DNA of 64,000 nucleotides from Saprospiraceae bacterium (GCA_016713025.1 JADJPZ010000004.1:2976001-3040000), one strand, 5' to 3'. Shown: positions 28,197 through 37,071, counted from the first letter of the stretch. Notes: generated from the letters alone by a model not told the origin. Program-made: numbers and translations.

Positions 28197-28796
28197 TTAT
28201 CTCACATCAAGCAGCGCCAAAACACCCAATGTCAAATCACCGTATGGAAGTCCTTTTGATTTTTGGTAGTCAGTGACTGAAAGTTGGGTAGCCTGATCAT
28301 ACTGCCCATTGGCTGAAAGCGGATATCCTTGTTTGATCAACGCTTGCTGAAGCAAAGTGATGAGTTTTGGTGTACGGTTACGAGGGCAAACTATCCCTTC
28401 AGTTACTGTTGATGCTTCTTTGACAGTTACATTGACTTTTTCTTTTCTTATATCATATTCCTGAGTATTGTCAGGGCTTGGTAAAGTATAGAGATTCATT
28501 GTGATGGGTGGAATTTCCTGGATGACCTGAGTCATACAATCTTCAGGATTAGGTTTATCACAATCTTTGATCTTTCTTTTTACCAGTTCTCTTCTTCCTT
28601 CAGAAACTACAATTTTGCTAATCTTTACATTCAGACCAGTAGTATCTGACCCTGTAAAAATATAATGAGTTTTCTCAACTGTCTGTATGACCGGGTCCAT
28701 TTTCAAATCAGCAGTACATCTGGCACTTCTTGATGACTGCGCGTGACAAAATACTGTCATACAAATACTTACAAATACTAAAATTGGGTTTTTCAT
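28197..28796 (-). CDS. Exported protein with C-terminal peptidoglycan-binding domain
   Basis: 199 residues with a signal peptide (MKNPILVFVSICMTVFCHAQ). A central region of about 110 residues has two Cys in KDCDKPNPEDCMTQ and no known family. The C-terminal ~55 residues (LITLLQQALIKQGYPLSANGQYDQATQLSVTDYQKSKGLP) are a PG_binding_1-type repeat, which docks on peptidoglycan. The protein probably acts in the periplasm at the cell wall; partner enzyme unknown. Its 3' flank carries the R2 MITE. Confidence 0.75.
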   Translation of the reverse strand: MKNPILVFVSICMTVFCHAQSSRSARCTADLKMDPVIQTVEKTHYIFTGSDTTGLNVKISKIVVSEGRRELVKRKIKDCDKPNPEDCMTQVIQEIPPITMNLYTLPSPDNTQEYDIRKEKVNVTVKEASTVTEGIVCPRNRTPKLITLLQQALIKQGYPLSANGQYDQATQLSVTDYQKSKGLPYGDLTLGVLALLDVR

Positions 28797-28948
28797 TTTG
28801 TTTACAGGTTAATTACACATATAAAAAACAAAAATACGATTTAATGTCATGTGTACAAGATTTATTCGCAATATTTTATAAAAAATGTATTTATGAAAAT
28901 GGCACAATCATGCCATGAGCCTTTATCTTTGCCTGATAATTAGCGATC

Positions 28949-30322
28949 ATGAAACACATCCAAATATTTCTGTTTGTTTTTCTTTTTATTTTGTCCATCT
29001 TGTCATGTGCCACAAAAAAAGAAGTGGTTTATGTGCCGGTAAAATCACCGGACATTGTCAAAAATTTTTATACCGATATCGTCATCAACTACAAATTAGA
29101 TAAAACCGGCATTACTGATACTTTCAACAATGCCATTACTGACATTTTTAAAAGTAATTTTGATATACCGGAGTATGATGTAAAAATGACGCTAAGTAAA
29201 CCAAAGTCTGCTGCTGTGGAGATAGAAGGAAAAAGTATTTTGGTGATGGTACCTGTGACAGTAAATGTGGAGAAAAAAACATTTCTCACCGATCTTAAAG
29301 CAAAAGGTAGTCTTGAGATGAGTTTTGTAACAGATCTTGATCTTGATAGTATGTGGAATATGAAAACAAAAACAAGTCTTTCATTTCACAGATGGATAGA
29401 AAAACCAAAACTTTCAGTGGCAGGCCTCAACATACCTATCGAAAATATCTCTGATATCATACTGAAGAAAAGTAAACAAAAAATCGAAGAAAGTATAGAC
29501 CAATCTGTGAATGACAACTTTTCAGTGCGTCAAAAAATGAAAGAAAATATGGCCATGTTTGATCAGCCCATGCTGATGGATTCAGCTGCATGGCTCAATA
29601 TCAAACCTGAAATGATACATCTCAATAAAGTACGCAATGGCAGAGTGACTTCATCCGGCAAGATTGGCATCAAAGGGTATTCTACTTTTTCAACCTATAA
29701 GCCAAAAGCCAATCTGGTAAGTCAAAATCTTCCAAAACTGTTTTGGTCAGAAGAAATCCCGGATAGCTCCGTCTTCAGGATTGTGAGCAACATCCGCATG
29801 GCAGATATCAACCCTGTCATAAAAGCCAATCTGGATGGAAAGACATTTACCACAGGAGATAAATCCATCACGCTCAGCAATATCATCACCAATTGCGACT
29901 ATGAATTCCTTAGGGTGGTGACAGATATCTCAGGTTCTGCCAATGGTACACTCATCATCAAAGGCAAACCCAAATATGATGCTATTGCCAATAGCTTTTA
30001 TATGGAGAATGTAGATATACAATTCAAAACCAAAAATGTCATCCATAAAGCGGCTGCCTGGATAGCAGAAGGCAAAATCCGCCACGAACTGGAAAGCAAA
30101 ATGAAGTTTAATATCAATGATGCACTTAAAGATGTACAAAAAAACATAGATGACCAGTTGAAGGAGTTTAATAAAACATACGATATGGAAATGAAGATAG
30201 GTATTGGTGGTGCTGATGTAGAAAGTTTCCAGCTGAAGCCCGGAGAGATAGAAACATTGATGAAAACAAAATTCTACCTAGAAATCAGAATCAAGGATTT
30301 CAGGTCATTTGGGAAGTTTTGA
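28949..30322 (+). CDS. DUF4403-family lipoprotein
   Basis: 457 residues. The signal peptide ends in a lipobox-like ILSC (MKHIQIFLFVFLFILSILSC). The rest alternates beta and helical segments: VVYVPVKSPDIVKNFYTDIVINYKLDKTG, KAKGSLEMSFVTDLDLDSMWNMKTKTSLSFHRWIEKP, LSVAGLNIPIENISDIILKKSK. It closes with a tandem SMP/BPI-like half, as seen in DUF4403 proteins. The family has no settled function; its fold suggests lipid handling at the envelope. A TATCTTTG element at 28924-28931 and a small ATGGCA/TGCCAT palindrome (28899-28916) lie upstream. It is the last chromosomal gene before the cassette array. Confidence 0.75.
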   Translation: MKHIQIFLFVFLFILSILSCATKKEVVYVPVKSPDIVKNFYTDIVINYKLDKTGITDTFNNAITDIFKSNFDIPEYDVKMTLSKPKSAAVEIEGKSILVMVPVTVNVEKKTFLTDLKAKGSLEMSFVTDLDLDSMWNMKTKTSLSFHRWIEKPKLSVAGLNIPIENISDIILKKSKQKIEESIDQSVNDNFSVRQKMKENMAMFDQPMLMDSAAWLNIKPEMIHLNKVRNGRVTSSGKIGIKGYSTFSTYKPKANLVSQNLPKLFWSEEIPDSSVFRIVSNIRMADINPVIKANLDGKTFTTGDKSITLSNIITNCDYEFLRVVTDISGSANGTLIIKGKPKYDAIANSFYMENVDIQFKTKNVIHKAAAWIAEGKIRHELESKMKFNINDALKDVQKNIDDQLKEFNKTYDMEMKIGIGGADVESFQLKPGEIETLMKTKFYLEIRIKDFRSFGKF

Positions 30323-30573
30323 ATTTGAAATTTCTTTATGTAGGGTGCTCTGTCCAATCAATCGATGTGGTAGATAATAAGATTTACCCTAACACTTATC
30401 AGCAACATCATGGAACGACCTGCATGGGAATAAAAGAATTCAGGTAATTTTACCCACATAACTCATAAAATGAAAAAGGAAATTAAATCACCCCTTGTTA
30501 ATTGAGATTTTTGACAAAAAATTGATTACATTTGTATCAGGGATATACGCCATTTGGCGTCAATCCTCTCGTT
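30323..30573 (+). other. Left junction of the cassette array; candidate array promoter / attI-like site
   Basis: No gene. A Bacteroidota -7 type element TACATTTG (30527-30534) follows TTTTTGAC. Downstream is a short palindrome ACGCCAT..GGCGT (30547-30560), and the stretch ends in CTCGTT (30568-30573), where the first IS91-like element starts. Because cassette 1 begins directly beyond that element with its own GTT, this is where an attI site would lie. No attI similarity can be shown by eye. Confidence 0.35.
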
Positions 30574-30666
30574 GAACAAACCTAAAAATAAATATATCTA
30601 AATATCAGTAAGACAAGTTATTAGGCATGGTATTTGGCCTACCAGGTATAATTAAATAATAATAAA

Positions 30667-31542
30667 ATGATACCTGTACACAACCACCTGAAGGCTTATG
30701 AGGAGCGACTGATATTGCTCAATTCACCAGTTAAAAGCCGGATTTCTTACCTGACAATATTGAGGAAGTATCTCCAATATTGTAACGCTCAACACATTGA
30801 AGATGCATTTACAGATCCTGCTGTAAAACAATATCTTTTATATAGATACAGTCAAAAAATGGATTGGAAAACCATCAATATGGATTACTCATCCATTAAA
30901 AAATACTTTGTTGAAGTACTTCAAAAAGCGTGGAATACCCCGATGTTCCCACGACCCAAAGTAAATAAAGAACTGCCCAATGTCATATCAAAAGAAGAAG
31001 TACAAAAGCTCATTTCGCACGTACGCAATCTTAAATACAAAGCCTTATTCATCTTCCTATACGCTACGGGGATGCGCATAAGTGAGGCCTTGTCGGTCAA
31101 GGTAAAAGACATTGATTCTGATAGACTACAGATCAAGATAGATAAAGGCAAGGGTCACAAAGACAGATATGTAGATGTACCGATGGAATTGATAGAAATA
31201 TTAAGACAATATTACAAAATCTACAGACCTACAGACAGACTTTTTTATGGGGAGACAACACAAGATGTACTGCCCGAACGCAACATACAGCATGCCATGA
31301 AACGAGCTAAAGAGAAAGCAGGCATCATCCATGATGTGAGCCCACATACATTGCGTCATTGCTACGCTACCCATCATATGGAACATGGAACGAATATTGT
31401 ATATATACAGAAGATGTTAGGTCACACCAATCTAAAAACGACCTCGATATACCTTCATTTATGTGTAAACTTTCAGAGTCAAAGCATAATCCATCCGATT
31501 ACAACGATCCAAATCAGTCTGATGGGCCATTCACAGACATAG
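30667..31542 (+). CDS. Tyrosine recombinase of the IS91-like element, copy 1
   Basis: 291 residues. An N-terminal SAM-like DNA-binding domain covers about 5-100. The catalytic domain has Arg in LYATGMRISEAL (about 137), HTLRHCYATHHM (HxxR, about 226-229), LGHTN and the nucleophile Tyr in TSIYLH (about 261). It lacks the extra helix between motifs II and III that marks integron integrases, so it is not IntI. Many Bacteroidota IS91 relatives carry such a gene ahead of the transposase. Its last ~27 codons overlap the start of the transposase gene in another frame. It may cut at the GTT junctions (inference). Confidence 0.85.
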   Translation: MIPVHNHLKAYEERLILLNSPVKSRISYLTILRKYLQYCNAQHIEDAFTDPAVKQYLLYRYSQKMDWKTINMDYSSIKKYFVEVLQKAWNTPMFPRPKVNKELPNVISKEEVQKLISHVRNLKYKALFIFLYATGMRISEALSVKVKDIDSDRLQIKIDKGKGHKDRYVDVPMELIEILRQYYKIYRPTDRLFYGETTQDVLPERNIQHAMKRAKEKAGIIHDVSPHTLRHCYATHHMEHGTNIVYIQKMLGHTNLKTTSIYLHLCVNFQSQSIIHPITTIQISLMGHSQT

Positions 31543-32813
31543 GATCACTATTTAGAGCGTACAAAGAAGCATATATCCACCTATACAAACCGCAGAAGCA
31601 CGAGATCAAATTTATCAAAGATGTAAGTAAATGTAAAACACCCGCGCTCGGAGGGATAGTGATAAGTTGTAGGAGTTGCAAAAAGAAGACCTACTTATAT
31701 AAGTCATGTGGCAATAATCAGTGTCCAAAATGTCAAAGTATAAAACGTATACAATGGCAAGACAAGCTGGCGAGCAAGATGCTTAAATGTCCCTATCAGC
31801 ACATCATCTTTACCATACCTCACGAGCTAAATTATATAGGAAAAGGCCATCCAAAACTATTGTATGGCGTGCTATTTAAGGCAGCTTGGCTCACCATAGC
31901 TCAACTGGCAAAAGACCCGGAACATGTAGGAGGTACACCCGGAATGACAGCCGTGCTGCATACATTTGGCTCAGATCTCAAACACCATATACACCTGCAT
32001 ACCCTGGTCACCTTCGGAGGTGTAAGCAAGGATGGCAAATGGGTATGGCCCAAACGAAAAAATAAAATCGCACCGTATCGCAAAATATGTAGCACCTTCA
32101 AAACCATCTTTATCAAAGAGCTGGAAAGTCAGCTGCAGAAAATCGATCCATCGTATTATCAAACAGTAAAAGGCATAATCAATAGTACCAAAGAAGTGAG
32201 GTGGTGTGTACACAACACGCCACCTACTGCTCATACCAAAATCATCGAAGAATACCTAGGTCGATACATATGCAGAATAGGAGTAAGTAATAAAAAAATA
32301 CAGTATGATGAAAAACAACAGATCGTAAAAATGGAATACAATGACTACACAAATCAAAAACCCAATGAAGCAGCGCCTAAAGCGATCAAGCAACTCGACC
32401 CCATAGTAGCCATGCGACAAATCATGATACATGTCTTACCTCCCAACTTTCAAAAAGTAAGAACATATGGCATCATGACCAAATCAAAATCGGAAAAAAT
32501 AAAAATAACAATCCCAGAACTCATCAAAGAAAATGGTCAAACGATAAGGACATTGTTCCAGATAGTAAAAGCCTTACTACAAATACCAGACGAAGAAGAA
32601 ATAAAATGCGTTTCATGTCAATCCACAGATAGTGAGATAGAAATTATAAAACCCGATGCTGAATGGTATAATAAACACATCCGAGGAGAAGGTAGAAACA
32701 AATCGCCTGCACAAACACCCAAAATAGTACCAATAGACCCCAATGCTTCATCGAGGCCTGAGGTATCTATGGAGACAAAAGTCAAAATCAAGGTCGAACA
32801 CGCAAAAATCTAA
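31461..32813 (+). CDS. IS91-family transposase (Zn-finger plus Y2/HUH domain), copy 1
   Basis: About 450 residues from the ATG giving MCKLSESKHN; the frame is open further upstream inside the recombinase gene. The N-terminal zinc-binding domain reads CRSCKKKTYLYKSCGNNQCPKC. The catalytic core IIFTIPHELN and FGSDLKHHIHLHTLVTFGG contains the HUH-like motif and is followed by the region where the Y2 tyrosines sit. This is the rolling-circle transposase of the IS91/ISCR/IS801 group. The C-terminus is polar and degenerate. This copy is intact, unlike copy 2. Confidence 0.87.
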   Translation: MCKLSESKHNPSDYNDPNQSDGPFTDIGSLFRAYKEAYIHLYKPQKHEIKFIKDVSKCKTPALGGIVISCRSCKKKTYLYKSCGNNQCPKCQSIKRIQWQDKLASKMLKCPYQHIIFTIPHELNYIGKGHPKLLYGVLFKAAWLTIAQLAKDPEHVGGTPGMTAVLHTFGSDLKHHIHLHTLVTFGGVSKDGKWVWPKRKNKIAPYRKICSTFKTIFIKELESQLQKIDPSYYQTVKGIINSTKEVRWCVHNTPPTAHTKIIEEYLGRYICRIGVSNKKIQYDEKQQIVKMEYNDYTNQKPNEAAPKAIKQLDPIVAMRQIMIHVLPPNFQKVRTYGIMTKSKSEKIKITIPELIKENGQTIRTLFQIVKALLQIPDEEEIKCVSCQSTDSEIEIIKPDAEWYNKHIRGEGRNKSPAQTPKIVPIDPNASSRPEVSMETKVKIKVEHAKI

Positions 32814-33034
32814 TCAAATCTTAGGTTAGGAAGGTAAAACCAAAAGCTATTGCAAAAGATTAATGTCTAAAACTCAAAATTATAGCCCAAAGCCATTAAA
32901 AAATAACTACTACAATCAAAGCAAATCCCATATACGGCTCGTTTCAGGCCGTAGGATTAAAAGATTTCATTGTTTGTATAATAAATAAATTGGCTATAAT
33001 CCAACGGTCTAAACTTAAATATCTACAAATTCGC

Positions 33035-33064
33035 TTTGAGATTTGTGCAATTAATTTATCTTTG
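33035..33064 (+). promoter_or_regulatory. Outward promoter at the right end of IS91-like copy 1
   Basis: TTTG (33035-33038) and TATCTTTG (33057-33064) are 18 bp apart, matching the Bacteroidota -33/-7 consensus. It points out of the element into the SEFIR cassette, whose start codon is 58 bp away. Confidence 0.65.
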
Positions 33065-33121
33065 TACAGGCGAATTCGTAGATATTCCTTTGAGTTGTAG
33101 GCAATTCTAAAGACACCCAAT

Positions 33122-34372
33122 ATGCAAATAGACCAAGAAGACTTATATAGATTACTTTATGAACAAAAATGGGATGAAATAATTCAAGTACTTTATGAAA
33201 ATAAAGACCTTATAAAAAGTGATGCATTACTTGAAAGAGCAAGCAGTGTGTTTGAAGAGCAATTTACCAAAAACATAGACAATTTAGTTTTACCAAAAGA
33301 TACTGTACTAGAAATTCTTGAGAAATTATTTCTTTTGCACAATGGAAAATTCTATGTGTTGGATAAAGACAATTATAAAACTATTGTACTTTCAATAATA
33401 AAAAGAAAATCATTAAGCGAAGCATTTAATTATGCCAATGAGTTTCCATATGAACCAATTTGCAGAGAGATAATTTCTAACTACAATATACAAAAAATAA
33501 AACAAGAAGGTTATAAACTTAATTCACCACACGACTATTCAGAGAATTGGGTAGAAATTTATAATAGACTGTTTGAATTAATAAATGACCCTGACCAAGC
33601 AATATATTTTTCAGGACCTAGATTTATAAAAGTAGTTCAAGAAACAATAAAATACTTCCCTGACTATGCACAATTTATTGAACAAAGAAATAATCAAGGG
33701 AAAAGTACTAGTAGAAAAGTATTTTTTTATGACATATTACTAGGAATTGAAACTGACGAAAGAAATAAAATACTGACTAGGTTATTAGAAATATTAAAGC
33801 CCTTCAAAGAAGACGAAGTAACAACTATTGAAAGTCTTATTCAAGGAAAGAAAATTACAAAAATTAAAAAAGAGAATTTTCTTATTGAAGATAAACCAAA
33901 TATTTTTATCTCATATTCTTGGGATAGTGAAGAACATAAAGAATGGGTTTTAAAAGTAGCAAACGATTTATGTAACCAAGGAATAAATGTTATTTTGGAC
34001 AGGTATTATCTTAATTCGGGTAAAAGCATTACTAAATTTGTAGAAAATCATATTGAAAGCGTTAATAAAGTTGTAATAATTTTCACAAAAAATTATAAGT
34101 CAAAAGCGGATAAACGACAAGGTGGAGTCGGACACGAATATTCAATTTTAAATCAAGAGTTGTATGATAATCAAGCAGACAGTGAACGAATCATACCAGT
34201 TTTAAGAGAAGGGAAACCAAAAGAAAGTATACCAGCGTATATGCGACAATTAATTCGATTAGACATAACAAACGATTCGAATTATGACAATTGGTTTGCA
34301 GATTTGGTAAGAGAAATATATGATGAACCAGTTATAAGAAAACCCGAAATAGGAAAAAGAACGATTAAATAA
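33122..34372 (+). CDS. SEFIR/TIR-domain protein (cassette 1)
   Basis: 416 residues. Residues 1-250 form an all-helical region with no family I know. Residues about 258-385 are a SEFIR/TIR-like domain: KPNIFISYSWDSEEHKEWVLKVANDLCNQGINVILDRYYLNSG, then VVIIFTKNYK and GGVGHEYSILNQEL. Bacterial SEFIR and TIR proteins act as signalling or NAD-consuming effectors in anti-phage defence; that role is inferred here. It is the only gene of the cassette that opens with GTTGTAGGC at 33094 and closes with GCCTACAAC at 34382-34390. Transcription could come from the IS91 outward promoter. Confidence 0.8.
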   Translation: MQIDQEDLYRLLYEQKWDEIIQVLYENKDLIKSDALLERASSVFEEQFTKNIDNLVLPKDTVLEILEKLFLLHNGKFYVLDKDNYKTIVLSIIKRKSLSEAFNYANEFPYEPICREIISNYNIQKIKQEGYKLNSPHDYSENWVEIYNRLFELINDPDQAIYFSGPRFIKVVQETIKYFPDYAQFIEQRNNQGKSTSRKVFFYDILLGIETDERNKILTRLLEILKPFKEDEVTTIESLIQGKKITKIKKENFLIEDKPNIFISYSWDSEEHKEWVLKVANDLCNQGINVILDRYYLNSGKSITKFVENHIESVNKVVIIFTKNYKSKADKRQGGVGHEYSILNQELYDNQADSERIIPVLREGKPKESIPAYMRQLIRLDITNDSNYDNWFADLVREIYDEPVIRKPEIGKRTIK

Positions 34373-34395
34373 AAAAGAACTGCCTACAACAGGGG

Positions 34396-34937
34396 TTCCT
34401 ATGTAAAGCCTCCCAGCCCGGGACAAAGATAATATGTTAATTTTATTTACGGCATAATTTTATTGTTTTTTGACTCTATACTCAGGCTCCTATATGTAGC
34501 TGTCATTTCTGACACTACCAGCATCGGTGTGATAATAGAGACGTAAAATATCAGCTTCCTGCTTGGCGATGTAGCAGTTGACTTTTCAGTCTCCTCTACC
34601 ACGGCTGTTTTAAAGTCTGATATGCTCTTTAATATTTGAGTAATAAAGTGATTAATTGTATTTTTGCGACGACAGTATAAACGGACTGGAGCTCTGCAGA
34701 GGTGCAACTTTATAGGGATAATACTGTTGGGTGACGGAATACATTCGTCTGAGCTGATACTTTTTTGTATCAGCTCATTTAGACGAATATTCCAGCGCCC
34801 CTTATGCCTTAAAAAACCTATGTCGCTCATGACGTCCTTTTTGTTTGTTTTAAAAAGCCAGCTTCCTGCTTGGCGATGCAGCAGTTACTCTATTGAACAA
34901 CCCTACCACCCATGTTATGAAGTCTGTCTCACTGTTT
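34396..34937 (-). ncRNA. Candidate guide (bridge/seek) RNA region of IS110-A
   Basis: This 3' non-coding end is conserved with copy B over ~550 bp. It holds a nested hairpin: ATTCGTCT (34743-34750) pairs with AGACGAAT (34781-34788), enclosing GAGCTGATAC (34751-34760) with GTATCAGCTC (34767-34776). Copy B has two compensated base changes in the inner stem. IS1111-group elements encode the target-specifying RNA downstream of the transposase, so this is its expected place. RNA ends are unknown. Confidence 0.55.
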
Positions 34938-36050
34938 TTATATTTCATCTTCCATTACTTCTATATCTTCTGGTAATTTAATCTTATTATCTAAGGTAAT
35001 GTTCTTATTAATTTGATATGGTTTGCCGCTTTTGATTACTGAAAGTATTCTTTTAGCCATTTTGTGAGCCACTTTGACGATGATACACTTTGGATTTTTG
35101 CCAAAATGTGATTTGTAATATGCCTGTATCTCAGGATCTTTTCTGATGGCAATCCATGCACTCTCTATGATGTAAGGCCTCAAGATAGTATTGGCCCGAG
35201 GTGTAACACCTAAATTGCTTTCGCTTCCGCCACTATTGAATATACCAGGCACTACTCCTATGTAACTACTGAATTGTTTTTCATTGTCAAATCGACGCAA
35301 ATCACCACACTCAGAAAGGATAGCTGCAGCGAGAAATCCACCGATGCCAGGTATGCTTGTCAACAAGTAATAATCAGTGCTTATATGTTTACGACAATGT
35401 GCTCGCAATAGATTACCGCCATTGAGATATTCAGAGTGAAAGAAATTCAAGGTCCGTAGTTTACTCTCCATAGACTCTTTGCCGCATGTGGATGTCCACT
35501 TCAGTTCACTTAGCCATTTTTTAAATTCTATCGTCCAGTTGACATTATCAAATTCAGGTGGTATTTTGATGCCATGAAAGAGTAGCATACCTTTTATATG
35601 AGACTTCACCCTTCGAAGCTCCTTGGTAATGTTGGTTCTCTGGCGCAGCAAACTGCGAAACTGCTCTTGCTCCTCAGTAGGGATATGGATGGCCTTGAGA
35701 TTGTTTTTCTGAAGTTGTTTACATAAATTCCGACTATCGATTTTGTCCGTCTTCTGATAGTTTTGTTTGTCCATCCGCGGCACATCAGCCGGATTGACCA
35801 CTGTAACTGCCCAACCAAGATTCAAAAAATATCTTGCTGCACTGAAACCACAACACCCGGCTTCATAAGTCATCGCAACTTCGTGAGTCGGAAAATGAGC
35901 AGCCACATAATCGTACAATACGTCCGGATCTGGTGGCATGGAGAATGTTTTATGATCAAATGACTCCGTCCTGATAGAAACTGACCAACTTTTCTTGTGA
36001 ATGTCGATCCCAATAAATAACTTTGTGTCAATAGCATTTTGTAAAGGCAT
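34938..36050 (-). CDS. IS110/IS1111-family transposase, copy A
   Basis: 370 residues. The N-terminal DEDD RuvC-like domain opens LFIGIDIHKKSWSVSIRTES, with AMTYEAGCCGFSAARYF and QKTDKIDSRNLCKQLQ further on. The C-terminal Transposase_20 domain has LLTSIPGIGGFLAAAILSECGD and FSSYIGVVPGIFNSGGSES, including the catalytic Ser region. The enzyme uses a guide RNA to join element and target. This copy is intact, whereas copy B has a one-base deletion. The two are about 95% alike over the C-terminal two thirds. Confidence 0.88.
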   Translation of the reverse strand: MPLQNAIDTKLFIGIDIHKKSWSVSIRTESFDHKTFSMPPDPDVLYDYVAAHFPTHEVAMTYEAGCCGFSAARYFLNLGWAVTVVNPADVPRMDKQNYQKTDKIDSRNLCKQLQKNNLKAIHIPTEEQEQFRSLLRQRTNITKELRRVKSHIKGMLLFHGIKIPPEFDNVNWTIEFKKWLSELKWTSTCGKESMESKLRTLNFFHSEYLNGGNLLRAHCRKHISTDYYLLTSIPGIGGFLAAAILSECGDLRRFDNEKQFSSYIGVVPGIFNSGGSESNLGVTPRANTILRPYIIESAWIAIRKDPEIQAYYKSHFGKNPKCIIVKVAHKMAKRILSVIKSGKPYQINKNITLDNKIKLPEDIEVMEDEI

Positions 36051-36245
36051 AATCTTGTTTTTAAATCGTCAGAAAATTTTGAGCTAAGATATGCTTTTAC
36101 ATAGATGCTTGCCAAAATGGGGGCAGAAGTGGTAAATTGAACATTTGGAATTCTATTGAACTTTTGTACTAAATTTGAACATTGGTACTTTGAAATCCCC
36201 ACTTCGGCAAGCCCCAAACCGTTACATCAGATTATCATAAAAATA

Positions 36246-36278
36246 TTTGTTCCATATAAAGAAACTATTGTATATTTG
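36246..36278 (+). promoter_or_regulatory. Promoter of the first HigBA cassette
   Basis: TTTG (36246-36249) and TATATTTG (36271-36278) with 21 bp between them, a Bacteroidota-type pair. It lies inside the cassette, 3 bp ahead of the toxin ATG, so this cassette carries its own promoter. Confidence 0.55.
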
Positions 36279-36281
36279 TGA

Positions 36282-36645
36282 ATGAAAAAGTTTTCAAAAC
36301 CCATAAAAGTTAAATTGCTTGACGAAGCAACTAGTTACTTCGATGAGAGATGAGATTGAAGAAAAAATTAAATCAAAATTCTTCAAATCTTTCGAAAAAG
36401 TAGAATCAGGACATAAAGGAAATTGGTTCAAACATTTAGAAGATGAAATCTGGGAATTTAGAGAACGTGATTCATCCAAATTTTATAGAATTTTTGCATT
36501 TTGGGACCCAACTCTAGTCAAGCAAACACTAATTGTAGGAACACATGGTTTAGATAAGAAAACTAATAAAACTCCAAGGCATGAAATTGAAAAAGCCAAA
36601 CGAAGCATGAACAAATATTTTGAACAAAAAAAAGATAAAATATGA
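36282..36645 (+). pseudogene. higB: HigB/RelE-type toxin, frameshifted by a 7 bp duplication (cassette 2)
   Basis: From the ATG at 36282 the frame reads MKKFSKPIKVKLLDEATSYF DER and stops at 36351-36353. The sequence GATGAGA occurs twice in tandem at 36342-36355; removing one copy joins the start to the rest (IEEKIKSKFFKSFEKVES, HLEDEIWEFRERDSSKFYRIFAFWD, LIVGTHGLDKKT). The repaired protein of ~118 residues is a HigB/Gp49-like mRNA interferase that would cut ribosome-bound mRNA. A shorter product from an internal TTG at 36319 is possible but would lack the first strand. The antitoxin gene overlaps its stop by 4 bp. Confidence 0.82.
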
Positions 36646-36956
36646 AACTCACAAGTGTAGAAGAATTAAAAGAAAGGCATTTAGGCCAAATCGGAACACC
36701 TAAGCGTGATAAGTATGAACAAGAGCTTAAAATTGAGTTGCTCGCTGAAGAAATAAAAGCTTTGAGAATTTCGAATAATTTAACCCAAGATCAATTGGGT
36801 GAATTAGTTGGTGTGCAAAGAGCTCAAATCTCTAAGTTAGAAAATGGTAAATCAAATATAACTATAGGAACATTATTAAAAGTGATGAATGCTCTAAAAG
36901 CAAAAGTTAGTTTTAATGTAGAAAAATTAGGAGAAGTTCAAATGGTGCAAAATTAA
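36642..36956 (+). CDS. higA: HigA-type XRE antitoxin (cassette 2)
   Basis: 104 residues. A helix-turn-helix at about 37-92 (EIKALRISNNLTQDQLGELVGVQRAQISKLENGKSNITIGTLLKVMNALK) is the XRE/HigA fold. The N-terminal LKERHLGQIGTPKRDKYEQEL segment is shared with the second antitoxin at 58528. It neutralises HigB and represses the operon. The ATG lies within the toxin stop (ATGA). It is intact although the toxin is broken, so it could still act as a repressor or as an anti-addiction factor. Confidence 0.85.
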   Translation: MKLTSVEELKERHLGQIGTPKRDKYEQELKIELLAEEIKALRISNNLTQDQLGELVGVQRAQISKLENGKSNITIGTLLKVMNALKAKVSFNVEKLGEVQMVQN

Positions 36957-36960
36957 AAAC

Positions 36961-37033
36961 CTGATGTAACAACGGCTTTGATGATAGATTCGCTATCGCT
37001 TCATCCATCGCATAGCCTTGGACGACGTCATGG
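36961..37033 (+). other. attC site 2
   Basis: R'' box CTGATGTAAC (36961-36970) is the exact complement of the cassette 2 start GTTACATCAG (36221-36230). The body CGGCTTTGATGATAGATTCG..CATCGCATAGCC folds on itself and is nearly identical to attC 4 and attC 9. The right core reads GTCATGG (37027) instead of GTTRRRY. Confidence 0.82.
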
Positions 37034-37071
37034 GCAATCATATCGAACGACACAAATTAAAATCTTATACC

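Larger units (their letters stand above)
30574..33093 (+). mobile_element. IS91-like element with tyrosine recombinase, copy 1
   Basis: Starts GAACAAACCTAAAAATAAAT right after a GTT and ends in ..TTTGA right before the GTT that opens cassette 1. It encodes a tyrosine recombinase and an overlapping IS91-type transposase. The last 80 bp hold a 17 bp hairpin (33018-33034 with 33070-33086, one mismatch) and an outward promoter. Copy 2 at 44379 has the same ends and the same GTT context. IS91 elements move by rolling-circle transposition without target duplication, in line with the ends seen. The precise outer base could shift by up to three because GTT occurs on both sides. Confidence 0.82.
34396..36117 (-). 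mobile_element. IS110/IS1111-type element A, inserted in attC 1
   Basis: The ends were set by comparing copies A and B: both begin TTCCTATGTAAAGCCTCCC after a G and end ACATAGATG before CTT. Length 1722 bp. One transposase gene on the minus strand, with a 540 bp non-coding stretch on its 3' side. No terminal inverted repeats or duplication are obvious, as usual for IS110. IS1111-attC group elements are known to insert into integron attC sites, and this fits. Confidence 0.85.
34382..36229 (+). other. attC site 1, split by IS110-A
   Basis: R'' box GCCTACAAC (34382-34390) with AGGGG, then the IS110 element, then CTTGCC (from 36118) and, at the far end, GGCAAGCCCC ..CCGTT (GTT at 36221). Without the insertion GGGGCTTGCC would pair with GGCAAGCCCC, giving a normal attC with a ~120 bp body. 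The R'' box is the exact complement of the start of cassette 1. Confidence 0.85.

Noticed and set aside
30667..31542. Tyrosine recombinase at the left of the array as the integron integrase
   Set aside because: The extra helix between motifs II and III that defines IntI is missing, the gene overlaps an IS91 transposase, and a second copy lies mid-array. It belongs to the mobile element.
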